A stretch of 64,000 nucleotides of DNA from Candidatus Barnesiella excrementavium (GTDB lineage Bacteria > Bacteroidota > Bacteroidia > Bacteroidales > Barnesiellaceae), in contig DXDM01000036.1 of assembly GCA_019115485.1 (NCBI GenBank), positions 62,001 to 126,000 of the forward strand. Reading direction: 5' to 3'. Of this stretch, positions 19,765 to 28,170 are shown in pieces. Numbering within the stretch: position 1 is the stretch's first letter; each line of letters begins with the position of its first letter. Position numbers and translations under genes: made by a program. The notes beneath the pieces were generated by a model. It ran no database searches. It was not told the origin of the DNA and saw only the letters and a program-made list of their open reading frames with translations.

Positions 19765-20442
19765 ATGAAAAGAATAATCCCGATGATAATGATAGTGATA
19801 AGCAGCTGTGCAGCAACCTTGTCGGCTCAGGAATTTCGCTACGACGGAGGCCTTGCGGGCGGCGTCAGTTGCTACATGGGCGATGCGAACCAGGTTTCGC
19901 CGTGGCATAGGCCGGGAGCGGCGGTGAGCGGGGTGTTCCGCTTTCTGCTCAACTACCGGTGGTCGGTCAAGACCGATTTTTCGGCCATGCAGTTCTCGGG
20001 CGACACGCGCGACTTTGACAACCGGTTCCCCAACGGGAACGACTATTCGTTCGAAAGTTGGCAATACCGGTTGGGCGGCCAGGTGGAGTTCAACTTCTTC
20101 AACTACGGAATGGGTTATTCCTATCAAGGGTTGAAGCGGTTCTCTCCTTATTTGCTGGCCGGTGCCGGCGTGGGATACTCGACCGTCGACGGCGGTTATG
20201 TGAGTGTCGACGGTTCGCTGGGCGTTGGGGTGCGATACAAGATTGCCCCTCGATGGAATATCAGTTTGGAATTCGCCATGCACAAGACGTTGGGCGACAG
20301 CTTCGACGGCAAGTCATTGAGCGACCCTTATAATATAAAAAGTAGCGTGCTGAAAAATACCGACTGGTTCTCGACGACGCTGTTCTCGATTACCTATGAG
20401 TTCGGCCGCAAAAAAGGAATTTGTAACAACGATAATCGTTGA
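19765..20442 (+). CDS. DUF6089-like outer-membrane beta-barrel protein
   Basis: 225 residues from MKRIIPMIM. The signal peptide ends near LSAQ. It is followed by alternating aromatic strands (GLAGGVSCYMGDANQV, YLLAGAGVGYSTV) and a C-terminal TLFSITYEFGRKKG. These features match the small porin-like DUF6089 family, often next to uppS and bamA in Bacteroidales. The stop lies 4 bases before uppS, so co-transcription is very likely. A role in outer-membrane assembly is inferred only from context. Confidence 0.82.
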   Translation: MKRIIPMIMIVISSCAATLSAQEFRYDGGLAGGVSCYMGDANQVSPWHRPGAAVSGVFRFLLNYRWSVKTDFSAMQFSGDTRDFDNRFPNGNDYSFESWQYRLGGQVEFNFFNYGMGYSYQGLKRFSPYLLAGAGVGYSTVDGGYVSVDGSLGVGVRYKIAPRWNISLEFAMHKTLGDSFDGKSLSDPYNIKSSVLKNTDWFSTTLFSITYEFGRKKGICNNDNR

Positions 20443-20446
20443 AAGA

Positions 20447-21184
20447 ATGACATACGCAGAGCAGATAAATCGTACTCGTGTACCCCGGCACATTGCCATC
20501 ATCATGGACGGGAACGGCCGTTGGGCCAAGGAACGCGGACTGGATCGCTCGGAGGGACACCGCAAAGGCCTCGATGTGGTCCACGAAATGACCGATGCCG
20601 CCGCCGAGGTGGGGGTAGAGTACCTTACGCTATACGCTTTTTCTACCGAAAACTGGAATCGTCCCCAGGCCGAGGTCGACGCCCTCATGGCCCTGGTTGT
20701 CTTTGGTATAGAGCGGGAGACTCCCGGCATGATCGAGAAGGGGGTGCGCCTGTCGGTTATCGGCGACATCGACCGGTTGCCGGCCGATGTGAAGTCCCGT
20801 CTGCTGAAATGTATCAGCGACACGGCGGGGGGCAAGCGCATCGTCTTGAATCTGGCGCTCAGCTATTCGTCGCGGTGGGAGATTACCCGGGCTGCCCGGT
20901 GCATAGCTCGTGAGGTTCAGTCGGGGGCCATGGCTGTCGACGACATCACCGAGTCGACCCTCGACCGTTTCATGACTACGGCCGACATGCCCAACCCCGA
21001 TTTGCTTATTAGAACCGGAGGGGAGATACGGCTCAGCAATTTCCTGTTGTGGCAGTTGTCGTATGCCGAATTCTATTTTACCGATGAGTATTGGCCCGAT
21101 TTCACCGACGAGAGCCTCTATAAGGCCATTGTCGAATACCAGTCGCGGGAACGCCGGTTCGGGAAAACGAGTGAACAACTATAA
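20447..21184 (+). CDS. uppS: Isoprenyl (undecaprenyl diphosphate) synthase
   Basis: 245 residues from MTYAEQINR. The cis-prenyltransferase signatures HIAIIMDGNGRWAK, LYAFSTENWNRP and the C-terminal DLLIRTGGEIRLSNFLLWQ are all intact. It makes the C55 lipid carrier for peptidoglycan and surface polysaccharides. The stop codon directly abuts the bamA ATG. Confidence 0.96.
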   Translation: MTYAEQINRTRVPRHIAIIMDGNGRWAKERGLDRSEGHRKGLDVVHEMTDAAAEVGVEYLTLYAFSTENWNRPQAEVDALMALVVFGIERETPGMIEKGVRLSVIGDIDRLPADVKSRLLKCISDTAGGKRIVLNLALSYSSRWEITRAARCIAREVQSGAMAVDDITESTLDRFMTTADMPNPDLLIRTGGEIRLSNFLLWQLSYAEFYFTDEYWPDFTDESLYKAIVEYQSRERRFGKTSEQL

Positions 21185-23857
21185 ATGAAGATTTTGAATT
21201 TGAAAATGCAGTATACTATGCCGTTCAGGTATTTGGCCGTCCTTTTGACATTGTCTTTGTGTTCATTGGCGGTAACCGCACAGAATGAAGAAAAACTCGA
21301 TACGATATACAACCCCAAAGTTGTCTACTCGGCCATGCCTCAAAAATATGAGATTGCCGGTATTACCGTGACCGGAGCTCCCAATTATGAAGACTATGTG
21401 CTCATCGGCTACTCGGGGCTCGAAGTGGGGCAGGTTATCGAAATTCCCGGTAATGCCATTACCGATGCGACCAAGAAATTCTGGCGGCAGGGCCTTTTCT
21501 CCGATGTCGTTATCCGGTTGACCAAGGTTTATGGCGACAAGGCGTGGCTCGAAATTCAGCTTAAACAACAACCGCGTATCTCGCAAATCAATTATCACGG
21601 GCTCAAAAAGAGCGAACGCGAGGATTTGGAAACGCGGCTGGGACTGGTAAAGGGTAATCAGATTACCCCCAACATTGTGGACCGGGCTACCTCCATCATC
21701 AAGAAGCATTTCGAGGAGAAGGGCTTTAAGAATGCCGAGGTAAATATCAAACAGACCGACGACCTCACTCACGAAAACGAGGTAATCGTCGACATCTATA
21801 TCGATAAGAAAGAGAAAATCAAAGTCCACAAAATCTACATCGAGGGTAACCAGGTGTTATCGGACCGCAAGATCAAGTGGGCCATGAAGAAGACCAACGA
21901 GAAGGGTAACCTGCTCCATCTGTTCCGCACCAAGAAATTTGTCGAGGAGAACTACGAGAACGATAAGAACCTCATTATCGAAAAATACAACGAGCTGGGC
22001 TATCGCGATGCGGCCATCGTGAGCGACAGCGTGGTACGCTATAACGACAAGACAGTCGACGTCTACCTCACCATCGACGAGGGCGACAAATACTATATCC
22101 GCAATATCGAGTGGGTGGGTAACACGATTTACCCTTCGGACTATCTTTCGGCCGTGCTGGGCATGAAGCCGGGCGATGTCTATAACCAGAAGATGCTCAA
22201 CAAGCGGACAATGGAGGACGAAGATGCCGTGGCCAACCTCTACATGGACCGCGGTTACCTCTTCTTCCAGCTGGTACCCATCGAGGGGAATGTGCAGAAC
22301 GATTCGATTGATTTGGAGATTCGCCTCTTCGAGGGTCCGCAGGCCCGCATCAACAAGGTGGTCATCAACGGAAACGACCGCTTGTACGAACACGTGATAC
22401 GTCGTGAGTTGCGTACGAAACCGGGCGAACTGTTCAGCAAGTCGGACCTCATGCGTTCGGCCCGTGAAATTGCCCAGACCGGTCACTTCGACCCCGAGAC
22501 CATGGATATCAGACCCGAACCCAACGAGGAGAACGGTACGGTCGACCTCATTTACAACCTCGAATCGAAGGCCAACGACCAGATTGAGTTCTCGGCCGGT
22601 TGGGGACAGACGGGTGTGATTGGTAAACTCAGTCTGAAATTTACCAACTTCTCGGTACGGAATCTGTTGAATCCCAAATCGTTCAAGGGTATTATACCGC
22701 AGGGTGACGGACAGACCTTCACCATCAGTGCTCAGACCAATGCCCGCTACTACCAGCAATACAGTATCTCGTTCTACGACCCCTGGTTCGGCGGCAAGCG
22801 ACCCAACTCGTTCCAGTTCTCGGCCTATTACAGCCGGCAGACCGGTATCGAAAGTTCGTTCCTGAGCAATGCCTACAACAGCATCTACAACAGTTCGCTC
22901 TATGGTAACTACTATGGTAATTACTACGGCAACTATTATGGTAACTATTACGACGATTACTACCAGAATGCCTATGAAAATGCCCTCGACCCCAGCAAGT
23001 CGTTGCAGATGGTGGGCGTATCGCTCGGATTCGGTAAACGGTTGGAGTGGCCCGACGACTACTTCACCTTCATGGCCGAGTTGGGTTATCAGGCCTATAT
23101 CCTCAAAAACTGGGAGTACCTCTATTACATGCAGAACGGTACCTCGCACAGCTTCACGCTGGGTCTGACCTTGGGACGTAGCTCGATCGACAACCCCATC
23201 TACACCCGTCGCGGTTCGCAGTTCACTCTGTCGGCTCAACTTACGCCGCCATATTCGCTCTTCTCCAAGACCGACTACAAGAGTCTCTACGAAAGCAACT
23301 CGCAGGCCGACCGCGAGAAACTTTACCGCTGGATTGAATACTACAAGATTAAGTTCAAGAGCCGGGTATATACGCCGCTGAACAACTCCGAAAAGTATAC
23401 GCTGGTGCTCATGGGCCGTGCCGACTTCGGTTTGCTGGGCTCGTACAACAAATACAAACAGACCCCCTTCGAGACCTTCTATGTGGGAGGTGACGGTATG
23501 ACCGGTTCCTACACCTATGCCACCGAGACCATCGGGTTGAGAGGTTACGACAACGGTTCGCTTACGCCCTATTCCGACGGTCGTGCCTATACCCGCTTCT
23601 CGATGGAGCTGCACTTCCCGTTCCTGCTGCAACCCTCGTCGACCATCTACGGTTTGGCCTTTGTCGAGGGCGGTAATGCCTGGACCCAGCTCGAGAATTT
23701 CAACCCCTTCTCGCTGAAACGTTCGGCCGGTGTGGGTGTGCGTATCTTCCTGCCGATGATTGGTCTGATGGGTATCGATTGGGCCTATGGTTTCGACAAG
23801 GTGCAGGGCGAACGAGGTGGAGGCCATTTCCACTTCATCTTGGGTCAAGAATTTTAA
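21185..23857 (+). CDS. bamA: Outer-membrane protein assembly factor BamA
   Basis: 890 residues: signal peptide, five POTRA-type domains (for example LEIQLKQQPRISQINYHG, KIYIEGNQVLSDRKI, EWVGNTIYPSDYL, VVINGNDRLYEHVIRREL) and a C-terminal Omp85 barrel ending in GGGHFHFILGQEF. It inserts beta-barrel proteins into the outer membrane. The barrel contains an unusual tandem YGNY repeat (residues about 573-592). It starts immediately after the uppS stop and is followed by a strong terminator and two Skp-like chaperone genes. Confidence 0.97.
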   Translation: MKILNLKMQYTMPFRYLAVLLTLSLCSLAVTAQNEEKLDTIYNPKVVYSAMPQKYEIAGITVTGAPNYEDYVLIGYSGLEVGQVIEIPGNAITDATKKFWRQGLFSDVVIRLTKVYGDKAWLEIQLKQQPRISQINYHGLKKSEREDLETRLGLVKGNQITPNIVDRATSIIKKHFEEKGFKNAEVNIKQTDDLTHENEVIVDIYIDKKEKIKVHKIYIEGNQVLSDRKIKWAMKKTNEKGNLLHLFRTKKFVEENYENDKNLIIEKYNELGYRDAAIVSDSVVRYNDKTVDVYLTIDEGDKYYIRNIEWVGNTIYPSDYLSAVLGMKPGDVYNQKMLNKRTMEDEDAVANLYMDRGYLFFQLVPIEGNVQNDSIDLEIRLFEGPQARINKVVINGNDRLYEHVIRRELRTKPGELFSKSDLMRSAREIAQTGHFDPETMDIRPEPNEENGTVDLIYNLESKANDQIEFSAGWGQTGVIGKLSLKFTNFSVRNLLNPKSFKGIIPQGDGQTFTISAQTNARYYQQYSISFYDPWFGGKRPNSFQFSAYYSRQTGIESSFLSNAYNSIYNSSLYGNYYGNYYGNYYGNYYDDYYQNAYENALDPSKSLQMVGVSLGFGKRLEWPDDYFTFMAELGYQAYILKNWEYLYYMQNGTSHSFTLGLTLGRSSIDNPIYTRRGSQFTLSAQLTPPYSLFSKTDYKSLYESNSQADREKLYRWIEYYKIKFKSRVYTPLNNSEKYTLVLMGRADFGLLGSYNKYKQTPFETFYVGGDGMTGSYTYATETIGLRGYDNGSLTPYSDGRAYTRFSMELHFPFLLQPSSTIYGLAFVEGGNAWTQLENFNPFSLKRSAGVGVRIFLPMIGLMGIDWAYGFDKVQGERGGGHFHFILGQEF
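22901..22960 (+). repeat. In-frame 12-bp tandem repeat encoding YGNY in bamA
   Basis: Four successive 12-base units encode Tyr-Gly-Asn-Tyr (22901-22948), followed by a diverged unit YDDY (22949-22960). Codons vary between units (TAT/TAC, GGT/GGC, AAC/AAT), so the repeat is old enough to have drifted synonymously. It falls within the barrel, in what is probably a surface loop. Confidence 0.9.
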
Positions 23858-23900
23858 TTTGTGAAAAAATAGACACTTTTTGTGTTAAATGCTTTAAAAG

Positions 23901-23939
23901 GATAGCGCGATTTCAGGAGAATCGCGCTATCTTTATTTT
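23901..23939 (+). terminator. Intrinsic terminator after bamA
   Basis: GATAGCGCGATT (23901-23912) pairs perfectly with AATCGCGCTATC (23920-23931) around a 7-base loop. The downstream sequence is TTTATTTT. Confidence 0.9.
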
Positions 23940-24013
23940 CGGAGACTGTGGTGATTGGTTCGCTCTCTCCCCCCGAGAACGTAGAAATGTATAACTAAAC
24001 CCTGTGATTTGAT

Positions 24014-24529
24014 ATGAAAAGAATAGCCCTTTTGGCGATTGCGGTGATTGCTTTTGCCGCTTCGTCGGTAGCTCAGAAATACGCCTTGATTGACATGGAG
24101 TATATTCTTAAAAACATACCGGCCTACGAGATGGCCAACGAGCAGTTGAACCAGGTGTCGCAACGCTGGCAGAAGGAGTGCGACGACAAGGCGGCCGAGG
24201 CCAAGACGATGTACCAGAATTACCAGTCGGACCTGGTCTTCCTCACCGAGGAGATGAAGGTGAAACGCGAGGAGGAGATTCGCGACAAGGAGACCGAGGT
24301 GGTGGAACTGCGCCGTAAATACTTCGGCCCCGAAGGCGAATTGTTCAAGAAACGCGAGAGCCTCATGAAACCTATTCAGGACGACATTTACAATGCCATC
24401 AAGAAAATTTCGGAGGATAAAGGCTACTCGATGGTCATCGACCGGGCTTCGTCGCCCAACATTATTTTCGCTTCGCCCAAGATCGATATAAGTAATGAAG
24501 TGCTTACAAAGTTAGGATATTCAAAATAA
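24014..24529 (+). CDS. OmpH/Skp-family periplasmic chaperone, first copy
   Basis: 171 residues with a signal peptide (AASSVAQ), the family start KYALIDMEYILKNIP, then a long charged coiled-coil and the C-terminal pattern KGYSMVIDRASSPNIIFAS. Skp-type trimers hold unfolded barrel proteins for BamA. It is located after the bamA terminator and before a second copy of the same length. Confidence 0.9.
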   Translation: MKRIALLAIAVIAFAASSVAQKYALIDMEYILKNIPAYEMANEQLNQVSQRWQKECDDKAAEAKTMYQNYQSDLVFLTEEMKVKREEEIRDKETEVVELRRKYFGPEGELFKKRESLMKPIQDDIYNAIKKISEDKGYSMVIDRASSPNIIFASPKIDISNEVLTKLGYSK

Positions 24530-24534
24530 TTGCG

Positions 24535-24542
24535 TATTTTTG
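24535..24542 (+). promoter_or_regulatory. Putative -7 element for the second OmpH gene
   Basis: TATTTTTG starts 6 bases after the stop of the first copy and implies a leader of about 36 bases for the second. There is no matching -33 element, but the second copy may have its own start of transcription. Confidence 0.4.
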
Positions 24543-24584
24543 TGCTGTTATTCGTAACTAACAATAAAAACAAAAAATTATAGT

Positions 24585-25100
24585 ATGATCAAGAAACTTC
24601 TTTTTGCTGCCGTGTGCTTCTGCTCGCTGAGCTTTATGGCACAGGCGCAACAGGCCCTTAAATTCGGTACCGTAAACTCTCAGGAAATTTTCATGCTGAT
24701 GCCCGAGAAAGCAACTGCCGAGAAAACTCTTCAAGATATCAATAAAAAATACGAAGACGAATTTGTAAAGATTCAGGAAGAGTTTACCAAGAAATACAAA
24801 GAATACATGGCTTTGGGCGATACGATTCCCGAGACAATCCGCGCCCGTCGTATGCAAGAGGTTCAAGATTCGCAATCGCGCATCGAGAGCTTCCGCGAAA
24901 TGGCCACTCAGGATATTCAAAAACAACAGGAAGCCCTCTTCGCTCCCGTTCAACAAAAACTGATGGACGCCATTAAGGCCGTAGGTGCCGAAGGTAAATA
25001 TACCTATATTTTCGATTTGGCCTATCCCATCGTGATTTATCAAGGAGCTCCCAGCGAAGATGTGACTCCGTTGGTAAAAGCCAAATTGGGCTTGAAATAA
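24585..25100 (+). CDS. OmpH/Skp-family periplasmic chaperone, second copy
   Basis: 171 residues with a signal peptide ending in FMAQAQ, followed by ALKFGTVNSQEIFMLMPEK, a charged coiled-coil and a C-terminus YTYIFDLAYPIVIYQG. It has the same length and layout as the preceding gene but a clearly different sequence, indicating an old duplication, common in Bacteroidota. Probable role: outer-membrane protein chaperone. Confidence 0.9.
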   Translation: MIKKLLFAAVCFCSLSFMAQAQQALKFGTVNSQEIFMLMPEKATAEKTLQDINKKYEDEFVKIQEEFTKKYKEYMALGDTIPETIRARRMQEVQDSQSRIESFREMATQDIQKQQEALFAPVQQKLMDAIKAVGAEGKYTYIFDLAYPIVIYQGAPSEDVTPLVKAKLGLK

Positions 25101-25124
25101 TCTCCCCTCGTCGAGGAATTTCAT

Positions 25125-25157
25125 AAAAGGGTGATAACGCAACTTATCATCCTTTTT
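25125..25157 (+). terminator. Intrinsic terminator after the second OmpH gene
   Basis: The stem AAAAGGGTGATAA / TTATCATCCTTTT (one G-T pair) closes a CGCAAC loop, and the 3' arm runs into a five-T tract. It lies 9 bases ahead of the murI ATG. Confidence 0.75.
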
Positions 25158-25165
25158 CCATATTT

Positions 25166-26023
25166 ATGCGATTAATGATGAATGCGAAAAACGAGCATAC
25201 GACAGCAGGCCCTATCGGTATCTTCGACTCGGGATACGGCGGTCTCACCATTCTCGAGCAGGTGCGCAAGGGGTTGCCGCAATATGATTACCTCTATTTG
25301 GGCGACAATGCCCGGGCTCCCTACGGCACAAGGTCGTTCGAGATTGTCTATGAGTTCACCAAACAGGCTGTGCTGCACCTCTTTGACGAAGGCTGTTCGC
25401 TGGTAATCCTGGCCTGTAACACGGCTTCGGCCAAGGCGCTGCGCTCAATCCAGCAGAACGACCTGCCCCGCATTGCTCCCGACAAGCGGGTGCTGGGGGT
25501 TATCCGGCCTACGGTCGAGGCGCTGTCGACGTTGACCCATACGGGACACATCGGCATTCTGGCCACACCGGGTACCATTCAGTCGCGCTCTTACGAGATG
25601 GAAATCAGGAAGATGTATCCCCGGTTCGAGGTTTACGGACAGGCCTGTCCCATGTGGGTGCCGCTGGTCGAGAACAACGAGGCGCAAGGGCCGGGAGCCG
25701 ATTACTTCGTGCAGAAATATATCGACGAACTGTTGGCCCAGTCGCCTGCCATCGATACGGTGGTGCTGGGGTGTACCCATTACCCGCTGTTGCTCGACAA
25801 GATAAGGCGGTATCTGCCCCCGTCGGTTGCCGTGGTGGTGCAGGGCCCCTTGGTTACCGACCGGCTCGACGACTATCTGCACCGTCACCCCGAGATAGAG
25901 AAACGCTGCTCGAAGGGGGGGGGCTGTCGGTACCTTACCACCGAGTCGACGGCCAAATTTTCCGAAGCGGCTACCCTGTTCCTTAACGAACCGGTCGAGG
26001 CCGAACGCATTGTATTGGGATAA
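25166..26023 (+). CDS. murI: Glutamate racemase
   Basis: 285 residues. The family start GPIGIFDSGYGGLTILEQV and both catalytic cysteine motifs (LACNTASA and LGCTHYPLL) are present. It makes D-glutamate for peptidoglycan. Starts at 25175 or 25178 would trim only three or four residues. The 24-base gap to the next gene suggests joint transcription with the S4 protein. Confidence 0.95.
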   Translation: MRLMMNAKNEHTTAGPIGIFDSGYGGLTILEQVRKGLPQYDYLYLGDNARAPYGTRSFEIVYEFTKQAVLHLFDEGCSLVILACNTASAKALRSIQQNDLPRIAPDKRVLGVIRPTVEALSTLTHTGHIGILATPGTIQSRSYEMEIRKMYPRFEVYGQACPMWVPLVENNEAQGPGADYFVQKYIDELLAQSPAIDTVVLGCTHYPLLLDKIRRYLPPSVAVVVQGPLVTDRLDDYLHRHPEIEKRCSKGGGCRYLTTESTAKFSEAATLFLNEPVEAERIVLG

Positions 26024-26046
26024 CGATAAAAAATATTTAGTCTGCT

Positions 26047-26619
26047 ATGGCAAAGAAAGAGACATTACCGGGTATCCGGATTAACAAATACATCGGCGAC
26101 TCGGGATTCTGTTCCCGTCGTGAGGCCGATAAACTCATTACCGACGAACGGGTCACCATCAACGGCGAGCTGGCTACGTTGGGCAGTCGGGTCGAAGAGG
26201 GCGACAAGGTAAAGATTGACGGAGAACCGCTGTATTATATCCCCATGGAGCAACGCGAATATAAACTGCGTCGCTATGGAGCCTCTTCGCGCCGGAACGC
26301 CTCGTTTGAGGCCGAAGCGGCCGAGGAGGGGCGCTCTGTCCGCCATACCCCGCGCAGTCGGGCAACGGGACGCGACGAGGAGCCTCAGCATACAGGCCGG
26401 GGGCATCGCGAGGAGGTGCAGTCGGGCGGCCGTCGTGCCCGTCGCTCCGGTCCTGCCGCAGCCCACGAATCGTCCCGCCGGAGCCCCTCTGCCGATAAGG
26501 GACGCTCGGCGGGTCGTTCCGACAGAAAAAGTACGGGTCGGGCCGCATCGTCCGAGCCTGTACGGGGACGTCACTCGGCCCCCAAACCGCGTCCCGACGA
26601 GAAGCGCCGTAGAGGTTGA
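26047..26619 (+). CDS. S4-domain RNA-binding protein with a long basic disordered tail
   Basis: 190 residues. The S4 domain occupies about residues 8-66 (RINKYIGDSGFCSRREADKL, then VTINGELATLGSRVEEGDKV) and closely resembles the N-terminus of RluF/RsuA-type pseudouridine synthases. The catalytic domain is absent. It is replaced by about 115 residues rich in Arg, Ser, Gly and Glu, ending KRRRG. The stop codon is clean, and the following bases show no synthase remnant. A structured-RNA binding role is likely, but the target is unknown. Confidence 0.8.
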   Translation: MAKKETLPGIRINKYIGDSGFCSRREADKLITDERVTINGELATLGSRVEEGDKVKIDGEPLYYIPMEQREYKLRRYGASSRRNASFEAEAAEEGRSVRHTPRSRATGRDEEPQHTGRGHREEVQSGGRRARRSGPAAAHESSRRSPSADKGRSAGRSDRKSTGRAASSEPVRGRHSAPKPRPDEKRRRG

Positions 26620-26739
26620 CCCTTGACTCCCGTCCCGGGGCGGTATACAAAGCGAGGACAAGCATCTGAATAGACTGGGGGGAGGGAGGTTGGCCGTAGA
26701 AACATGGCGCCTTTCTTCCCGCCAAAAACGATAAAAACA

Positions 26740-26792
26740 GCAATCCCTCCTGGTTGAAGCCGATGGCACAACCAGGAGGGATTGCCTTTTTT
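26740..26792. terminator. Bidirectional intrinsic terminator
   Basis: A perfect 17-bp stem (26740-26756 with 26769-26785) closes a 12-base loop. A C plus six T follow on the plus strand, and T-rich sequence follows on the minus strand. It lies between the convergent S4-protein and yeiH genes. Confidence 0.92.
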
Positions 26793-26830
26793 GACCCTAT
26801 ATTTGAGATTCCCTTTTCTGAAATGTTAGA

Positions 26831-27892
26831 TTAGACCAGCCATTTTACCAGCAGGTATCCGCCACCCACCAACCAGATGAAAAGTCCGAAGGCCAAAATG
26901 AAAGGTTTGGCTCCTGCCTGTTTGAACTTCTCGATGCTGGTCTCGGCACCCAGTGCGGTCATGGCCATGGTCAGCATGAAGGTATCGATGTATTCGATGG
27001 CTCCGTTCAGAGGAATGTCTTTCACGGTCGGGGCATCGAAGAGGTACTGAAGCAAGGAATTCAGGCAGATGATGCCGATGAATCCGAATGCAAACCAGGG
27101 AATGGTAATCTTGCTCTTGGCCACTGTGCCGTCGGCTGATACTTTTTTACGTCCGGCAAGTGCGAAGCTCATGATGACCAATACGGGGGCCAGGAGCATG
27201 ACACGAATCATCTTGGTGATGGTGGCTGTACCGGCAATGCCCAGCGTATCGGTGGGGTCCATCGCATTGCCTGCACCGGCAACGTGGGCCACTTCGTGCA
27301 GGGTGCTTCCTGTGTAGATGGCCACCTGAGTATCGGACAGATTGGAGAGCAGTCCTGAGCGGTACATGATGGGGTAGAGGAACATGGCAATGGTTCCGAA
27401 GATAACCACGGTAGACACGGCGATGGCGGTCTTATGGCCTTCGCACTTGATAACCGGCTCGGCACCCAGTACGGCAGCTGCACCACAGATGGCACTGCCG
27501 GTAGAGGTAATCAGGGCGGTGTCTTTGTCTATCTTCAGCAGCTTGCCCAGGAAGATGCCCAGGAAGATGGTGCCGCAAACGATGATGCTGTCTACCACAA
27601 TGGCCGGGAGACCCACGGCAGCTACGTCGGTCAGCGTCAGACGGAAACCGTAGAGCACGATACCGGCGCGCAGAATCTGCTTCGAGCAGTACTTGATACC
27701 CGGTACCCACGTCTCGGGCAACCGGTTGCGCAGGCTGTTGGCATAGAGCATACCCAATATGATACCCACGATGAGCGGACTGAGCGAGAGATTCTTTATG
27801 AATTGAATTTCGGCAATGTAGAAGGCCGAAAACGAAAAGAGCACAATCAGCAGAATGCCGTGGAGTACGTTGCCTTGTTTTTCGCTAAACAT
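26831..27892 (-). CDS. YeiH/UPF0324-family putative membrane exporter
   Basis: 353 residues from MFSEKQGNVLHG. About ten hydrophobic helices are visible (LHGILLIVLFSFSAFYIAEI, LILAGIVLYGF-like, FILAFGLFIWLVGG). Family landmarks are LSPLIVGIILGMLYAN and SAICGAAAVLGAEPVI. The family is annotated as a putative sulfate exporter; the substrate here is not shown. An upstream in-frame extension would be charged and non-hydrophobic, so the MFSEKQ start was chosen. It has a notable palindrome-rich upstream region. Confidence 0.88.
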   Translation of the reverse strand: MFSEKQGNVLHGILLIVLFSFSAFYIAEIQFIKNLSLSPLIVGIILGMLYANSLRNRLPETWVPGIKYCSKQILRAGIVLYGFRLTLTDVAAVGLPAIVVDSIIVCGTIFLGIFLGKLLKIDKDTALITSTGSAICGAAAVLGAEPVIKCEGHKTAIAVSTVVIFGTIAMFLYPIMYRSGLLSNLSDTQVAIYTGSTLHEVAHVAGAGNAMDPTDTLGIAGTATITKMIRVMLLAPVLVIMSFALAGRKKVSADGTVAKSKITIPWFAFGFIGIICLNSLLQYLFDAPTVKDIPLNGAIEYIDTFMLTMAMTALGAETSIEKFKQAGAKPFILAFGLFIWLVGGGYLLVKWLV

Positions 27893-28021
27893 AATTGTAA
27901 GAATATTAGAGTGTTTGTTTTTTCTTTCCTTCCCGAACTCACCTCTGTTTGCCTGCCTTTCGGGGGGCGTTTGCCGGTAAACCGTTTGAGCCCGGGGTTC
28001 TGTTTCCTTGGTTTTGCGCCG

Positions 28022-28029
28022 CAAAGGTA
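28022..28029 (-). promoter_or_regulatory. Putative -7 element for yeiH
   Basis: It reads TACCTTTG on the minus strand (TAnnTTTG). The implied leader is about 120 bases. The palindrome next to it covers the place where a -33 element should be. Confidence 0.45.
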
Positions 28030-28041
28030 GGCTTTTATTTC

Positions 28042-28060
28042 CAAAGAAATGATTTCTTTG
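28042..28060. promoter_or_regulatory. Perfect 19-bp palindrome, operator candidate
   Basis: CAAAGAAATGATTTCTTTG has 9-bp perfect arms around one central base. It lies 12 bases upstream of the candidate yeiH -7 element, so a bound protein would cover the -33 region. Confidence 0.55.
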
Positions 28061-28061
28061 T

Positions 28062-28087
28062 GGTTATAACGTATAACCGCAGGTTAT
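28062..28087. promoter_or_regulatory. Triple GGTTAT half-site array at 10-bp spacing
   Basis: GGTTATAACGTATAACC (28062-28078) is a perfect 7-bp inverted repeat with an ACG spacer. Its right half also pairs with GGTTAT at 28082-28087 across a GCA spacer. The three half-sites are spaced 10 bp apart, one helical turn, which suggests binding of more than one regulator protomer on one face of the DNA. Confidence 0.55.
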
Positions 28088-28134
28088 GGCTTCGGCCCTT
28101 CCGCTCACGAGGCCGGCCGTTACCCTTTAAACGG

Positions 28135-28170
28135 CCGACGGGGCTGTCTCCGTAAAGGCAGCCCCGTCGG
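28135..28170 (-). terminator. Possible terminator after the gamma carbonic anhydrase-like gene
   Basis: A perfect 12-bp stem (CCGACGGGGCTG with CAGCCCCGTCGG) closes a 12-base loop, 23 bases past the stop codon. It lacks a true T tract on either side, so the assignment is tentative. Confidence 0.5.

Noticed and set aside
22901-22960. CRISPR-like array
   Set aside because: The repeat unit is 12 bases, in frame within bamA and without spacers. No CRISPR array was seen anywhere in the window.
21857-23848. A 663-codon open frame antisense to bamA
   Set aside because: A shadow of bamA with no signal, domain or promoter.
26620-26739. Remnant of a pseudouridine synthase catalytic domain downstream of the S4 gene
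   Set aside because: No frame of this stretch shows the catalytic motifs; it is GC-rich non-coding sequence before a terminator.
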